This document shows, piece by piece, positions 14,201 through 30,008 of a DNA stretch of 64,000 nucleotides (position 1 is the first letter of the stretch; each line of letters starts with the position of its first letter). Position numbers and translations under genes: made by a program. The notes beneath the pieces were generated by a model. The model worked only from the letters and a program-made list of their open reading frames with translations, did not search any database and was not told where the DNA came from. This stretch comes from Eleginops maclovinus (Eukaryota; Chordata; Actinopteri; Perciformes; Eleginopidae). Location of the stretch: the NCBI RefSeq assembly GCF_036324505.1, contig NC_086363.1, positions 6,390,655 through 6,454,654 of the forward strand. Direction: 5' to 3'.

Positions 14201-17200
14201 CGTAATAATCTCAGTAAGTAGCCAAGGTCAGGTCTTCATCATCGAGCAACAAGTCACACGACTTAATTGTTTTCTTCATGTCTTAAAACTGTTGAGTCAT
14301 ATACTGTATTGCGCCTCAAACGACAAATACATCCGGAGTGGCCGTTTCTTTACTTCCTCTACAGAAAAAAGGACAGTAAAAGAAATGATCTAATTCAGAC
14401 ATCACAGTTTCAGTGTAAGCCTGCTGCCTGCCACTCGTCCACCGGCAGACCGACCTGACTTCGATCTCCTATTTATTCAGAGCCCCGTAAAAACTAAGCT
14501 GTCTAAGCTGTCTGACGGTCTATAGGACATGATTTTCATATTTTTGGAGTAATTATACAGTTTTTGACGAACACAAACGTTGTTTTCTGGCATCACTTAA
14601 ACATTTTACGGGGAAAATCAGCATTTTGGTGTGAGGGCTCCATAAACAAAACTATTGGATCATTTTAAATTCTGACTGATGGTGGTGCAAGATGAAAAGC
14701 TACTGAATTTGAAGCACAAATGTGAACCTCTCAATAGAGAAAAAAATCTAATGGATATTATGTTCAGGAAGATTGATGAAAGCCTTCGATGAAACTGTTT
14801 GGTTTCTTCTTGCAGTAACCAAACAGTAAAGCATCTCTATGGTCTCACTACTGATGCCAGAAGATGACTGAGTGCAACACAACTGTTTATTTATTTGTAT
14901 TGTCACCTTGCCGACATTCCACAGCTCTCCTCTGAGAAACAGCTGAAGCATCTCCCTCCGTCTGGCTGCAGATGATAAGAGCCCGTGTGGAATAAGCTGG
15001 TAAGAGTTATATTCTCTGTGCACTCAACCACTTACTGCACTAACCTCTTAAGCAGACTGAATAATAATGATGATACTAATGTAAGTAATTACCATTAATA
15101 TTTCAGCATCTGACCTCTAATTATGCAACCGCTGAAAATGGATGCATGCCTGGTGCCAAATCGGAGTCCACGTCCGAGATGGAAATAGAAAGAATTATCA
15201 GATATTTTATTCATTGTGAGTCTACATATAGAAACATTAGATGCACTGACCCAGACAGGATTCGCTGCTCTTTCTCCAGCCTGCTTTACATTCACACACT
15301 ATGTGCTTCCACACTTGGTAGCATCCCAGTACATCAACTACTGATGCACTGCTGGTCACGGAGCAACTAAACCAGAGCTGGAAGGGCTTCAGCTCTCTGA
15401 TCTAAGTCACTTCTTATGTGAGGGATGAGTGTTGCCTGCAAACCAACCAGGCTTCGACGCTGACTGGATTATAGAACCGTGTACAGATCATATGCCCTGA
15501 ATGCATTTGTATTCACTTTCTTCTCTCCAGACACAGATGCAAATCTAACACTGAGCTCATGTCTACTGAATCTAGAAGAGGCAAACAGCCAAGTGATTTT
15601 AGAACAGAAAGTATTTTACAAGAGGTGATTCACAACAATAAACATCCAAAAGGAATGGTTTTCTAACTGAAACAATATGGGGACTTTAAAGGGTCCCTTT
15701 TAAAAAACTAAAAGTGTATTTATGAGCCTAATAGGAATGTGAGTGACTTCAGAAAGTAGATATGAGCCAGAGGGGGAGAAGTCAAAATGTTTTCTTTTGT
15801 AATATTACATTTCCACAACTTTAGAGAACTAGGTCAGCTACTTGTTAAAGGGCAGTACACCCACATATGAATAACCCAGGTTTTGTGACATGAAATCCTG
15901 AGATTTATGGCTGCAACCCAATAAAATAAGGTACATTTCTGGTTGAAAAAATCCTATAGTGAAAAAAACATCAACCTGTTTCCATAAACCATTCTGGAAA
16001 ATCTACAAAACACATGTTTTAAGGGACTGAGAATGAGAAATCTAAGAGGCTGAAATATAAAACTCAGAACACCACTGAGGCAAATTTATTTTAAATTTCA
16101 AAAGAGCAAACCTTTAAATCTGCTGTTGAAACACCATAATGCACAGTAAAACACAGAAACTGGATTATTTGTTCTTGCCATATTTGGCAAACATGATACA
16201 GTTAAGCTATAGGAAATATTGTTATTCATGCAAATGCAAAAATGCATTGTTAGGTATGTTAAGACTGAGTACAACCATTATTGTAGACAATCTTTCCTCC
16301 TCAATACAAAAAAGTGCGCACTACCTGTTGCATTCACGTTGGAGGTTGGTGGGTGCGTGATCATGCAATGTGAACGCCCAAAGAAAAAGTGAACATCTCC
16401 ATTCACTTCCATCGAAAAAGAGATGAGATTTTAGACACAAATTGGTCAAATCCTCGCCAAATCAAATCAAAACTATGTGACCGAAATGAAGCTGCCAGAA
16501 GTAAGAGAGAAAATACGTTTTGTGTGTCTCATTTGAATAATTCAGCTTGTGTAAACATACTGCAATATCATATTGTGTGTTACACAAAGACTTCTGAGTG
16601 TCAACATGTGTTTCAAGAAAACAAACAAGCCAGCTGCTGGAAAAGCAAACCACGACATGTTCCCGCCCCGATCAGATGTCATGCAGCACGAACAATAACA
16701 CACAGAGGATAAGAGCCGTGTCATATTTGTAAGACAATGTTTTCATGTTGTGTGTTTGTCCTCTACGCAGCGTGTGTGACCTTGAACTGCAGCCTGGACA
16801 CTGAGTGCTGCAGTCACATACGCTGACGTGGCAATGACAAGATGTACATCCCTGGGGGTGGGTGACTGTTTGTACCCATGAGAAGACCCCCCTCCTGAGG
16901 CCCAGCCTGTATCCACTCCTGCCATCTTGAGAGCGCTTTCTCACTCAAAGCTCATTTATTTTCCCCTCGTTGCGTTTCTCAAATCGCCTCAACCTTTTCC
17001 CCCCATACTCGCTGAGTAAACGGACACCCCTGTCCTCTGCCTCCCCTTTCCTCAGTGGAAAGTAATGACTGATTACTGATTGCGGCCTCTTCTTCACTTA
17101 TGTTAAATTAATAGTAGAGCATACTGCGGCCATATCCTGTCATGTGTGTTAGCCGTTTTCAACTGGCGGTTGTGCAGTTTAGACATTGAAAATTGCTTAT

Positions 17201-18300
17201 TTATTCATAGCTTCCTGGGAAAATATGTGTTATCATATAATTGACAGCAAATGTGTTATACATTTTGTGAATTTGAAAACTGTCCTTAGCCTCTTTCACC
17301 AGATTTTTCATCTGAATGTCCTCAGGCCTCATTCCTAAATTGAATTTTTGATTTAAACGAATATGACAGGAAGAATTAGGTATTGTCTTTTGCTGTCCTT
17401 TGGTCGGTGACATAAACAGCTTCTTTATTTTAATGAATCACAGCTTTGGCTCAGATTTAAACAAATTGTGTGTTTGAGCCGTGTATTGTGGCTCAGCATT
17501 TGGACTTTAATGTCAGTTTAGCTGCATGTATAGTGTGTTCAGATAGTATCTTCTTAATGCTACTATTGTGTGCCAGGAGGCCAGTGGAACAGCTAGGGTC
17601 TGGTGTTGTCATTAATACTTAATGGCAGGCTGAAACGCCAATCACTGTGTTTGTAGCAGCTGCGGGGCTCACATTTACAGAATGCGGTTACAGACACCCA
17701 GGGTTGGGTTAGTGTACAATTAGTCGGCTGCATCTGATAGGGTTACAAGTCACAGGTCACATCTGACAACTGCCCGAGTCACTAAATACAGGCGGAAGCT
17801 CAGAGAGGAGATGGCGATAAGGAAGGACTCTTAAGAGATGAAAAGAAAACGTCAAAGCAACTTTGTTACTTTTACAAGAGTTGAATAGACGATCTCCCAC
17901 TTACAAATGAAAGGTTGACATTTCTCAATTGAATGCACACTCAAGGGTTTTGCAACTACAGTCTTGCTTGTTCTGGTGTGACCATTAGCTCATGGTAGCT
18001 GCTACTACAAAATGTCGAGATAAGCGAAAGAAATGAAGGCAAATTCAGTGTCACAGTGCGACGTGTGAAGGTAAAACTACTTAGGTTGGTTTGGTTGCTT
18101 TGAAGTGGGGTCCCCCATTCAGGAAACCTACTATATAAATTTAGTTGTTTTTTTTTAAAGAAGACAAAATATATTTATGTTATGAGAGGCACATTGATAA
18201 AGTCATCCAAATAGGAAATATGTAATAAAGCACCTCTGAGATATGACAAAAATGTGCTTTATAATTGTATTTGTTGTACGCTCATATCAAGGTTAAAGTC

Positions 18301-18825
18301 TTAAAGGACCAGTGTGTAAGCTTTAATGGCATCTAGTGGTCGGACTTCAAATTGCAACCAACTGAACTGGCCATCAAGTAATGAAAAAAACATTTAACAC
18401 TTCTCTAAAGCCAGAGTTTGGTTTGTCCGTTTTTGGCTACAATAAGAGTAAAGGACCCGATCCATATGCATGGTCTTTCTTTGGAGAGAGAGATGGCGCA
18501 CCACTAGCGGAATCGCTGCCGTTCTACATTTCTAGCCAAGGGCTGTTCTCACAGTTCAGAATTATTCAACTTTAACCTGGTTTGCTTCTGACCTTTTGAC
18601 GAGCAACCAATTAGATGTTAGCTGTGCTAAGCAGCAAAAGCCAGCAGGGAAAGTAAGCATAGGCAAACAAAGTTTAACTCGCTGTTTTCATTGCAAGTCT
18701 GCGCCAACTTCGCGATGAGCAAAAGCAAATCGCTTACGCAGGTGATCTTACACCGCTTAAAATCACAGTTATGAGTATTATTCAATTTGTCCCAATGAAT
18801 CCTAAATCCTACACTGTGACTTTAA
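18301..18825. mobile_element. Candidate piggyBac-like MITE with TTAA target duplication
   Basis: TTAA at 18301-18304 is followed by AGGACCAGTGTGTAAG, and the other end, CTACACTGTGACT, is followed by TTAA at 18822-18825. Read inwards, the ends are imperfect inverted repeats (AGGACCAGTGTG versus AGTCACAGTGTA). The left 60 bp, with 'GGCATCTAGTGGT', belongs to a short repeat I recognise as very common in spiny-rayed fishes. No transposase is encoded. The open frame across the element at 18381-18575 is a chance frame. Confidence 0.55.
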
Positions 18826-19649
18826 ATTCTGAGACAAAGGTAAACAAGCCATCGTTTTCATTTGTCCTTATGTTATTTTCCTATGTTTCAAAATGTCTGA
18901 CTGAGTTTAGCTTGCAATTGTGTTATGCAAAGAGCTGAGGGAAGTTTAAATTAAAGAACAAACATGTTCATTTGAAGGCTGTTATGTGATAGAGTGGACA
19001 AAGAGCTGGAAGGCTTGTGTTGTTGCAGGGCCTTTTGGAGCAGGAATAATGAGTAAGAGCACAACAGAAGAGGCAAATGAATGTCTCATAACCATAGTCT
19101 CCTGGAGCATCTTCTCTAAAAACAACCTTCAGTTATAAGCAGCAGCATTTTTACATATGCTATGATTCTCCCTAATTGTACTTCACATTGCTGCTGCTGA
19201 TTTGACTTTGAAGCGGCCCTCTTTAAAATGCTGCAATCCAATAAAATGCTCAGTTATAAGGCTCTGATGAGAACCTGTTCGCCTGGGTTCAGCCTAAAAT
19301 AAGGCCTCCTCACTGCTCGGTCTGTGTGAAGCAATTCACACAATGTTAACACTGCAGTAATAGGGCTTCAAGCTGCCAGAAACACCTTATGCTGAAAAAA
19401 CGTGTCAGTGATGTTCAATATTCAGGTTATATAAGATGATCTCATTTAGGGTATGTTTAACCTTCTCTGCTTTCACAATAATCATCATAATACTCCTGTA
19501 AAGGAAGTTTAAGATGTTATTAGTCTTTTATGTAAACATTTTTTTATAATTATATACATTTGATTGCACTTCAATTCATCTCTGACATCATTGCCATATT
19601 GTGTTGCCTACTGTGTCAGCATGTGTTATACGTCTTAATCTGAGAGTCT

Positions 19650-19985
19650 TGAATACTTTAATTTCATTTACTTTCGTTTGTAATACATTTACCTGACAGC
19701 TACAGGTGCTACTTTATCTGCAGAATCAGATTTGTACTTAAAAACAAAGCCCTATGTTTGTTTTTAAGTGTGTGATAAAAAAACACAAATGGACAACAGA
19801 CACATGAAGAAGAAATAAAACGAATCATAATAATCATAATAATAACAACAATAATAATAATAATTAAAAAACAACCACTACTAACATTATATACTTTCAT
19901 TTTTGAAACATGTAACTTAATGTCTACATGCAGGACTTTTACTTGTAATGAATAGTTTAATATTTACATAATTTTAGGTTAGTGG
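19650..19985 (-). repeat. Teleost 'TACTTAAGTAAAAGT'-type repeat, copy 3
   Basis: This reverse-orientation, diverged copy shows CATTTACCTGACAGCTACAG, TGCAGAATCAGATT and, near its end, GCAGGACTTTTACTTGTAATG. These words run in the family's order. A short AAT-rich stretch at about 19825-19865 interrupts the middle. Confidence 0.45.
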
Positions 19986-20236
19986 ACATCTATTAATCAG
20001 AGAAGTTTGAATCTATAAATAGCAGTATGCCATTTTTCACCTGTCGTACAAAGCTGAGTTCATGCCTCAATCTGTGATATTACTTAAACTATAACAGACT
20101 AATGTTACTATAAATATTGGTATGCAATGTTTTTGAAATGTGCTGTAATATTCCTTATGATTTACGGTCTTGCTGTGATGTTAGTGTCTTTCAAAACACA
20201 ATGCTTGTCTAACACTAAGTTATGTATTAGAGTCTA

Positions 20237-20800
<564 letters not shown>

Positions 20801-23800
20801 CCCTACACCCATCTCCACCTCTCTCCCTATGTGGAAATATTGTGTGAATCCCAGTTTAACCTTTATTGCAAAAGACACAGTGTGGACCGGTGGTACTCTA
20901 GTGCTGTACTGAAGTACTTTTACTTTGTTTGAATATGTCAACTTAAGTCATCTCAACTTTTTATTTATATATCACCAATCATGCAAACAACATCACACTG
21001 ACTGTTAGACTTAAATGGGCCCTATTATGCTTACCTTACCCTAATGTCTGACTATATCATAAATATTATCTGGAACATGTTGTTGTTTATTTGTCTCTTT
21101 ATACACTGTTTCCAATACAGTTGGAATAAAATATTTTGAACCTCTTCTCATGAAATGATTGTGACAATGTGATTTATTCTTAATAGATAAAGTGTACTTT
21201 ATTGATCATCATCATATCACAGTGAAAATGAAATAGGAATAAAAAGACAAATGTGTATTCCAACTTCATGGGCAACAGTGTATTTTAAAAAAATTATATA
21301 ACAACTAAACCATAACTCCATAATACTTGGCCAAAAAGCATCACACAAAGGTCACTTTTTCAGAAGCTATAACACAAACTTCTTTACTTTTATTGGAGTC
21401 TTGGAAACTCCTATGAGACTATGTGCGACTGCTGCGGCTTTGTGGGTTTTTTTTGGTTTTTTTACCACTGAGCTACTTGAGCAGAGCAGCTGGGGGTAGA
21501 AAGCCCAATATTTATTCACATTCACTGCTGTGAGAAGGTTTCTATTTTTTAAAGGGAACTCTTTGAGGGATGCTCCACCGAATCCAGCTGTTACTTTGGC
21601 TCCATGGAACTCTTAAATGTCCTTTTTTTGACCTTATCAGTCCCCTGTGCATCCAGGCAATACCAGAGACTATTTTCAAACTTGAGAAGAAAAAACAGCT
21701 TACATAAAAGTTTCAAACCTTGTTAAAATAATGCATGTTCAACATTTGTGTGGAACAGTTAATGACGATGATTTGACTTGGAGAGACAAAATAGCAAGTT
21801 AAAGTCTAACTGGGGCCAAATTGGATGGCCTTCAGTGTCATCGGTTTCCAGCCGGTGGTTCCCTGTTGCGATGCATGTCAGTGGGAGACACTTTTTGGCA
21901 GGGATGCTCTGAGGAGGTCAAGACAACCCGATCAGATTTCATTGCTTTTCATTCCTCAAGCATTGCTGATTTTTCCTGCCAAACAAATACTTTCTTATCA
22001 AAAAAGTGATCATAAAGATTCATTTCAAAAACTGCATCACCAGAGAGGTTTTTCTGCTTTTAAGTGACAACAAATGATATATCCCTCTAGAATTACACAC
22101 ATCCTTACTACCTTAAAACATAATCATAACAGTATAGTTCAGCCAAACTGTGACGGACGACGACATCTTTGCTGCACCTGCTCCTTCTTTGAGCGATATC
22201 CTGGCCGATCGTTCGCCACTGTAAGCCAGGCCAAAAATAGCTCTTGCTTCAATAACCAGGTCAGTCAAGTCATCTGTGACTGAGCCTGTATAAATCCTCC
22301 TTTCACTAACTGGAGTGGTGCAAGCCAAAGCCTGATCAATATGTCAAAATTAATCCATAACGCTTAAAAATGTGGCCTTTCATGAGATGCTCTTTGGAAG
22401 GTATAGACCAAGGACATCATTTATACTGTATATAACCTCTCATGTCTACAAAGGTCATTTCAGTATGTGCATTATGTATTTAAAAAATCATATGTTTATA
22501 AAATACAGAACACTATGTCCCTAGTATTGTCAATACAAATCTACAATAAGAAATAAGTTGTTTCATTATAATTAAATAACATGCTGACAATGATTGCTCT
22601 AAATTGCTAAACCAGATCAGTCACTAATAGAATATTAAGCAGAAACAAAAATAAATACAACTTTAGTGCCAGAGAAAATATTTCAGCTGAACAGAGTAAG
22701 TGCCTTTTAGTCAAATAAATACTACATTTCCAATCCAAGGTTCATCATAATTAATAAAAACTTGTATCCCAGTTCATCATTTCGGCTCATTCCGTGTATT
22801 TCTTTATCCGTTTTTTAGATAATAGTGAAGCTCTAAGGCACAGAGGAATAAAACACAGCAAGCTTTAGTTGTACTGAAAATGTCAAAATGTCAACAGGAC
22901 CGTTTATATCGATACAGTCACGATCTGTGGTGATGCTAAACTGCATTATGAGAAACAAGGAAGCTGGCAATGCCAAGGTGGTCAAAGACAAAGGAGAAAC
23001 CACTTAACCTGAAAAATGTTTTTAATTTGGTGCTGTGTTTTGTGTGTTCCTCAGGTTGGTCCTGGGTCTTAAATCAAAGTGTTGGTCTCAGCTGTAGATT
23101 CATGCAGTCCTGCAGGGCTTCAGCTGCAAGCCCTTCACTTCTCTGTGAATCCTACACTGAGTAATCACCAATACATCCTTGTGAGCGCGGGCACTTCCTG
23201 CAGGCGCGGACACATCAGACCAAATTCTACTGTGGTGGTCTGAGCCGGGGATGGAGCCTGGACCCTCATTACTGTGGTGTGCAGAGGCTGCAAAGGCCAC
23301 ACTGAAGTCACAGCTTTGATGTTATTTGAAGCCCGTAGGTGTTTGGATTTGAAAATATCCAAAAAGCAAACCACTGCATTCCAAATGGTGAGAATGCAAT
23401 GAGGGGAAATTGTAAATAAGAAGGTGGGATATTGATTTTATTGCTGTTTTTTATCCATGCTCTGGTGCTTTAAATGGTTGTCTGAAAAGTAAACATCAAT
23501 TTTTAACACCTCAACTGAGAGGATGTCTCCAGAGTGCGCACTGTGATCAGGTGCTACTGCACAACAGTGTTTGCTAATTGTAAAAGTAGATTGCTTTGCA
23601 ATATTTATTTGATTTACTACACACTTTTATTTGCAACTAAACAAGTCAATAGAACAGGAAAACCCAGCAGACATAATAAGTGTTGCAGTGTTGTGCATCT
23701 TCAAACTGTTGTTTTAGCTGTGATTAATCGCCTCTCACATGAGCAGGCATTCGGTTTGATGACATACTCCACTGAAATGTGTCCTCTGTGATATGCAAGG

Positions 23801-24135
23801 TAATAAAACACTGAGCGGAAAAAGTTTTGGAGGAGATGGATACAGGCAGGTAAGTGTAACAAAGCTGTAGTAAACAGTGAGAATACCCAGATGTGTCATC
23901 CACGAATACTATGAACAAAACTAGTTTTCTCCTGCAGAGGATCATCATCCTGATTTTCCCGCTAACTCATTCCCAGTTCGCTATCGTAGTAGGCTACTCA
24001 AACTGAAAACCTCAAAGGTATGCCTCCTGTGGAAATAATGAACATTGATTTTGAAACCATTGAGGCAAAAATAAATCTACAACCAACACGTTTTCACACA
24101 CATATGCACTTAAAGTGTACACACACACACACAAT

Positions 24136-24235
<100 letters not shown>

Positions 24236-27200
24236 CATGTTATGTCTTGTACTCGTTGGCTGTGCTTAGGGTCTGTGAGGCTGACTAACTATTAGTGGAG
24301 CGCATATTACATAATGCCATGATATGAGAACATCATTAAGGCAATGCCAGTGAGACAGGAACCATCCCTAAGCCCCCCCGGTCTGCATCCCTGCCTCTAC
24401 CCTACCAGCAAAGCATCCTGGGAGGGGAGCCCTTGAGCTGCCTACATCTCATTACACGAGGGTGAACGTGGCCTGCAGATTCCCGCTGACATTCAATTAA
24501 AGACTTTAATTTTCCCATCATTTGCTCCACGTCCGTGACTCTGACATGGCTCCAGCTGTCATTTGATAATAACTCCAAACAGCTCTACAATTAGAGGCAA
24601 ATCTATTTTTTAGTTTCTGCACCCCAGTGAGAGTGACTCACCTGCGCTGCAGTTCTGGATGAGCGGATGGCAGCACAGTGACATACAGTAATGTACATAA
24701 TACTGGGAAAGTAGGAGGGCAGACAGAGAGGTATCATGACTGGGGATAAGCTTCTGTTTCATGTGTCTTCACCTCTAACATCATGTTGTGCCTCATGACC
24801 TACTCCTAGTCAAACCCAAAATCATGATGCATGAAATTGGCTGAACTCAGAATTGATTGACTTATCTGTGGTTGCAAATATATATAATGTCCATAAAGGG
24901 AAATACGGATGCCTAACATTGTCATATCACATTTTCAGATTCAACATAAGAACACTTTATTTATGTACAAATCATGATCAGTCATTAGGCAGGCAATAAA
25001 GAGGTGTCTAATATCAATGCAGTTATAATTAGGATGTGTTCATGGATAGAATTTGGTACGCCAATTTCAACCAGACATTTTAAATGATTGATTATCAAAA
25101 GTGTTGCTATTAAATCTTATCATCCACGACTCATGTCATTTCACATGCAGTTAGAGGAATACGTCCACCTTTGACCTCAGTCCGTCTCAGTGTCCGTCCT
25201 TCCTAACAAGTCATCCCTGCTGCCCACATTAACAGCATCAACTCTAATGAACACTGTCACATGGCCGTTGTGATATTACATAACACTTGTCTCTTTATAT
25301 GAATATTTCAGCAATGATTACCCGCCCAGTCACCAGCTTTACTCCTCATAGATCTGCAATAAACATTGACAGCATGACCCTTATTAAGCCCAAAGAGACA
25401 AAGGTCAGGTATTGGCTCAGGAGTTATTGATTCAGCTTGAAACGGATCAATGGCACATAATACCAGGGATACATTTATAGATCAAGAGCAAATAAGGACA
25501 ACTCCAGGAGGCAGAAAAATAAAAGCATGTGGGTGGTAGGAAACGTCTAAAAGTGGAACACTATCATTACGCAATTAGATATAATTGATGCCAATGCAAA
25601 TTAAGAAGGGGTAACTTCCTTCTACCTTATATATCATTTAAAGGGAAAAACAATATATGGTACATATATACACAATACATATTTGGTCTGGTGGTCCTTC
25701 TGTTATATTGATGAATGTTAATGAGGGAGTACATTTGGGGTTCTTGTTGCAGTGACACGTCGGTTGCTTAGAATACCAGCTGTGTGTCTGTGTGTCTGTC
25801 TGTGTATCTCCCTGTGTGTGTCTCTGTCTGTCTGTATGTCTATCTGTTAGTTAAGTGTGGGGAAACATCAAATGCTGCTTTAAGCAAGTAATCATCTCCT
25901 TCCTGCTGTTTCTCATTCCTTTTTCATTTGGTCAATTACTCAGTTAGAATTAGTTAAATGTCAAATATAACAAGAAAATCTATTTTTATTTTACTCTTTA
26001 AAATGTGTTGTTTATTTAAAGCAAAATCCATCTTATTTATTTTTGTAAATTCAATCTAAATAATCAAATTACTTAAACACGTGTATATCCAGTCAATAAC
26101 TGACTTTACTTGGCACTTTTATCTTAATAAAATTGTGCTGCATTTGGAAAAAACACGGTACAGTCAGATGTTTCTTTGCAGCGTTTCAAAAATCTTTCTT
26201 AAAAGTTGATGATCATTCATTCTCTTTTTTCTTCGCTTGCACAATAATCTACAGGAAAAAAACGGTCTCTTCTGTCACAGTTTCACAAAGTTTCTTAATG
26301 TTTTCCAATGAATAGGAAATTGAGTAAGAGGAAGTGGATGTTGAGCATTAACCAAAAGCGTTGCATTGAGGCTTAAGGGTGGTGTCGCATTTGTAGCACA
26401 GAGAAAAAGAAGACAGGACAAGGAAGTGTTGTCTGTTAGGTAAAAAAGAACTCTTTACATAAACAATAAATACACTGTAAATCCCAAATGTCGCTAGAGG
26501 GTGTTGAGTATGTGTTTCTTTTCAGTGGTCTTGATGTTCTGTTTAATGTTTGCTTTCCTTCTATCTCAATACCTTGTTAATGTTGCAAATGGAGCTGCTG
26601 TGACACAAGAGAAATATCAGAATTGATCTGACATGAAAGCATTATTGCATGGTATTATCGTACCCCATAGTAGCTCTGTAATATATCTGTTCAAACCTGG
26701 CAGTTAAATTTTGTGTTAAAAGGTAGGATTGGTTTTATTGCTCAGTCTGTCCAACTCGTTCTTTAAAGTCCGACATGCACCGGTCATGAGGGACTGTATG
26801 AGTGAGCCGCACTTGATTGCTGTCTGCAATTGATTGCACTGCTGTCCTGATTTCCCCTCACGGCAAACAAGTTCAACACATTGCTTTTTTGAAAATCATC
26901 ACCCAATGTTTAGAGGTCACACCACTTTATTGCAGAAATAAGGCTGTAGCCACTCACGTCAGGCTTGTCCCTTGTTCCTGTCATTTGAATCCTCATGTGA
27001 CCCGAAGGCCACTGCTGCTTTCACAGAAGCTGATGGCATGGAAGAAGTTGCCCTTACCCCAGATTCAGGTTCATAAGAAAGAAAACTGAAGGAGCAGTAC
27101 AAAGAAACATTACACTGAGTCTGAATGCAAGATGTTAAAAAAACAAAGGTTACATGTTACCCCTGATCAGGGTTGACAGACCGCATGATTGAATTTAATC

Positions 27201-27665
27201 CTGAAAATGTTTGCAGCTGCAGCAGTGACCAGAACTCCTCCGCAGATACATTCATGTGTGGAGAGATGTGTCACTGTGCACTGTGGGGAAGTGCTGGCCT
27301 GCTGTTCTCGCTGCACCGGGGTACTTTTCCCAAAATAGATAAATAAATAAATAAGAAACTTATTTTCCCCAATGGACAAGAGTTTCATTTTAATTTGCTA
27401 TTAAAACAGTGTATATGTAATATACTTTAGAAAGAAATACACACTGTCTGCAACACCAAACAGATAATAGTAATTATATTTTGAATATTAATAGCAGTAA
27501 AAATTATTCATTTAATTTGTATAGCATTGCTTTTAGAGTAAATGCAGCATTCGAAATGAATATGCTTTAGTTAAGAACAAGGTACAATAGACATAAAATG
27601 ATGTCTATTGAATGGAATAACACTTCAGTAGAATAGAATAACCAGATTATGGGGAAAAAATGCAT

Positions 27666-27746
27666 CAATAATAATAATAATAATAATAATAAAAATACAA
27701 AATGATAATCATCACCATAAAAGTATTAATTACAATGATCATGGTG

Positions 27747-27813
<67 letters not shown>

Positions 27814-27845
27814 TAATAATGATAATAATGATAATAATAATAATG

Positions 27846-27926
<81 letters not shown>
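27666..27926. repeat. (AAT)n microsatellite cluster
   Basis: A short AAT run at 27666-27691 is followed by a spacer and a 180-bp array at 27746-27926. The array is broken by a few TGATAAT variants near 27810-27846. Confidence 0.97.
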
Positions 27927-27927
<1 letters not shown>

Positions 27928-29921
27928 AACTTTTTGAATATTGATAACATCATTTTTGTTTCCAACTAAACAGAGTAGCAAGTAGGCAGAGTTTTAGAGG
28001 ACTTCTGGTGAATTCTCACAGTTATAAAAAGACCATCTTTGGCAACGTTCACAGCTTTCCTTTCTTTTTTTACTGTCAAATACCACCTCAGCATATTCAC
28101 GGCATCGTTAGCAGGAAAAAAGTTTTATTGTGAAGCTGTAAGCTGCACCAGATTTCACTCCCCCATCATGTTCTTGAACAGACTGATGTAGGCGTGAAAA
28201 AGCTTTTTTTGGGACTCTGTTTCCCCTTATACAGAACAGAACTGTGTAAAATATATTCATAAAACATACAGTTCAGAGAAATTATGATCTTTATGTATAC
28301 AGATCTCATACAACAACTTTGCACGAGTACTGTCACATTATATAGATACTGTATAATATATATATATATCAAAAGCTCAATAAGCGTCAAAAACTGTGAG
28401 ACAAAATCAAATGTATATATATATATACACAAAGTCAGTAGGTGGGCAGAGCTACTTTATGTTCCAGTTGTGGGTGAGTGCATATCAAACTTTTTGAAAG
28501 GTGCTCATTATTTCTGGACAACAACGTCAGCTGGCAGAGCACATACATTCAGCTAGATCCTGGTTGAGAGGTGACAGATATGTCTGAGAAAGACTGACGC
28601 TTTCAATGTTATGTGCTGAGGAGTGTGTCTTGATGAATGAATAATGCATGGACATTTTGCAAGTGCCTTCAGTAAATCTCATGGGAAAGATGTCCCTATA
28701 ACTGTCAGCTGGTGAATTCTTACTGCCATTACTCAATGTGTTATTCATAAAGCGTGGCTTAGTCTGCGCTCAAACTGCTGTACTTTGATTCATGTGTTGA
28801 AGAGGAAAATTGTTCCAACACTGATGCCTACTGTAACTGATTTTACATTACCAGAGTCAGACAGAAAACAGTACAACTGCCTTCAGAAAAAGGCTGCATC
28901 ACTTGTTGCTGTCACTTGTTGCCAATATAAGAAATGTTCATCAGTGTTATTCATTTCTTCTTACTAAATTTATGATATATTTATTATATTTCTTTCTTCT
29001 TCTAATCCCTTTATTTGATCCTTTTTTTATCCTTCGGTACAGGGGAGCTCAGTTATATAATTGTGTGGCCTCTTGACCTTTCTGTGACACATTGCTTATT
29101 TCTTCTTGATTTATTATATTATATCATAGTGTGCAGATACATAAACAAAATGATTCTGCTGAAACCTGTGAACCTTTGTGTTTTTAAATGTTCCAACATA
29201 CAATCAATAAAGATTCACCAAAAAAGGAATAATGTTTAGCTTAAAATAGTTCATAGTTCATAGCTTAAACTAGATACAAATGTACTTTATGCAAGGACAA
29301 GATACACATTTTACAAAGCTTAACATATTGTTTGATGCAGAAATGCAACCTTTAAAATTGCATTATTATAGGATATGCATGGCAGCATGATGTACTAGCT
29401 TACATGAAGTGTTCGTACAAGCAGAATATGATGTATGTGTGTGACGAGGTTCTTTAAGGGGAAAGTGTGTAAGAGCATCCAGAGTTCAAGGCAAATACTT
29501 CTGCTTTAAAGTTTGTTACATTTGTATTTCTCTATAATAAAACCTGAAAATATCAAATACTTTTTCCATGTCAGGATTTTGACAAAATCTTAATGTTAAC
29601 TTTATTAGGTCTGAAAAATGTTTGATTTTGAAGCTCAACATGCTTTTGGTGCATTTGGCAATGGATTAGTGACGCACTCATGAAAAGTGTTTCCCAAGAA
29701 GACTGTAAGAAGTCAGGAGTACCATGTTCTGAGAACAGTAAGTGCTACATGTGTAAGGTCGCCAATAAAGGTCATATTGTGAAGTCCAGCTTAGTTGGGG
29801 ACAGCTGTAGGGAGGCACTCTGCTGAGAGATATGCAGTTCACTGAGCAGGACACACACACACAAATACACTCACATACACAAGCACTGTGTCCCGCAGTC
29901 ACTGCATCCCCAACCAGACAC

Positions 29922-29925
<4 letters not shown>

Positions 29926-30006
<81 letters not shown>
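29926..30006. repeat. (CA)n microsatellite, about 81 bp
   Basis: This is a pure CA dinucleotide tract. Nearby short ACAC runs at 29852-29880 and 30069-30111 suggest an older, larger CA-rich zone. Confidence 0.98.

Positions 30007-30008
<2 letters not shown>

Noticed and set aside
27702..27981. Poly-I, poly-Y and poly-L open frames
   Set aside because: They are translations of the AAT array on different frames and strands.
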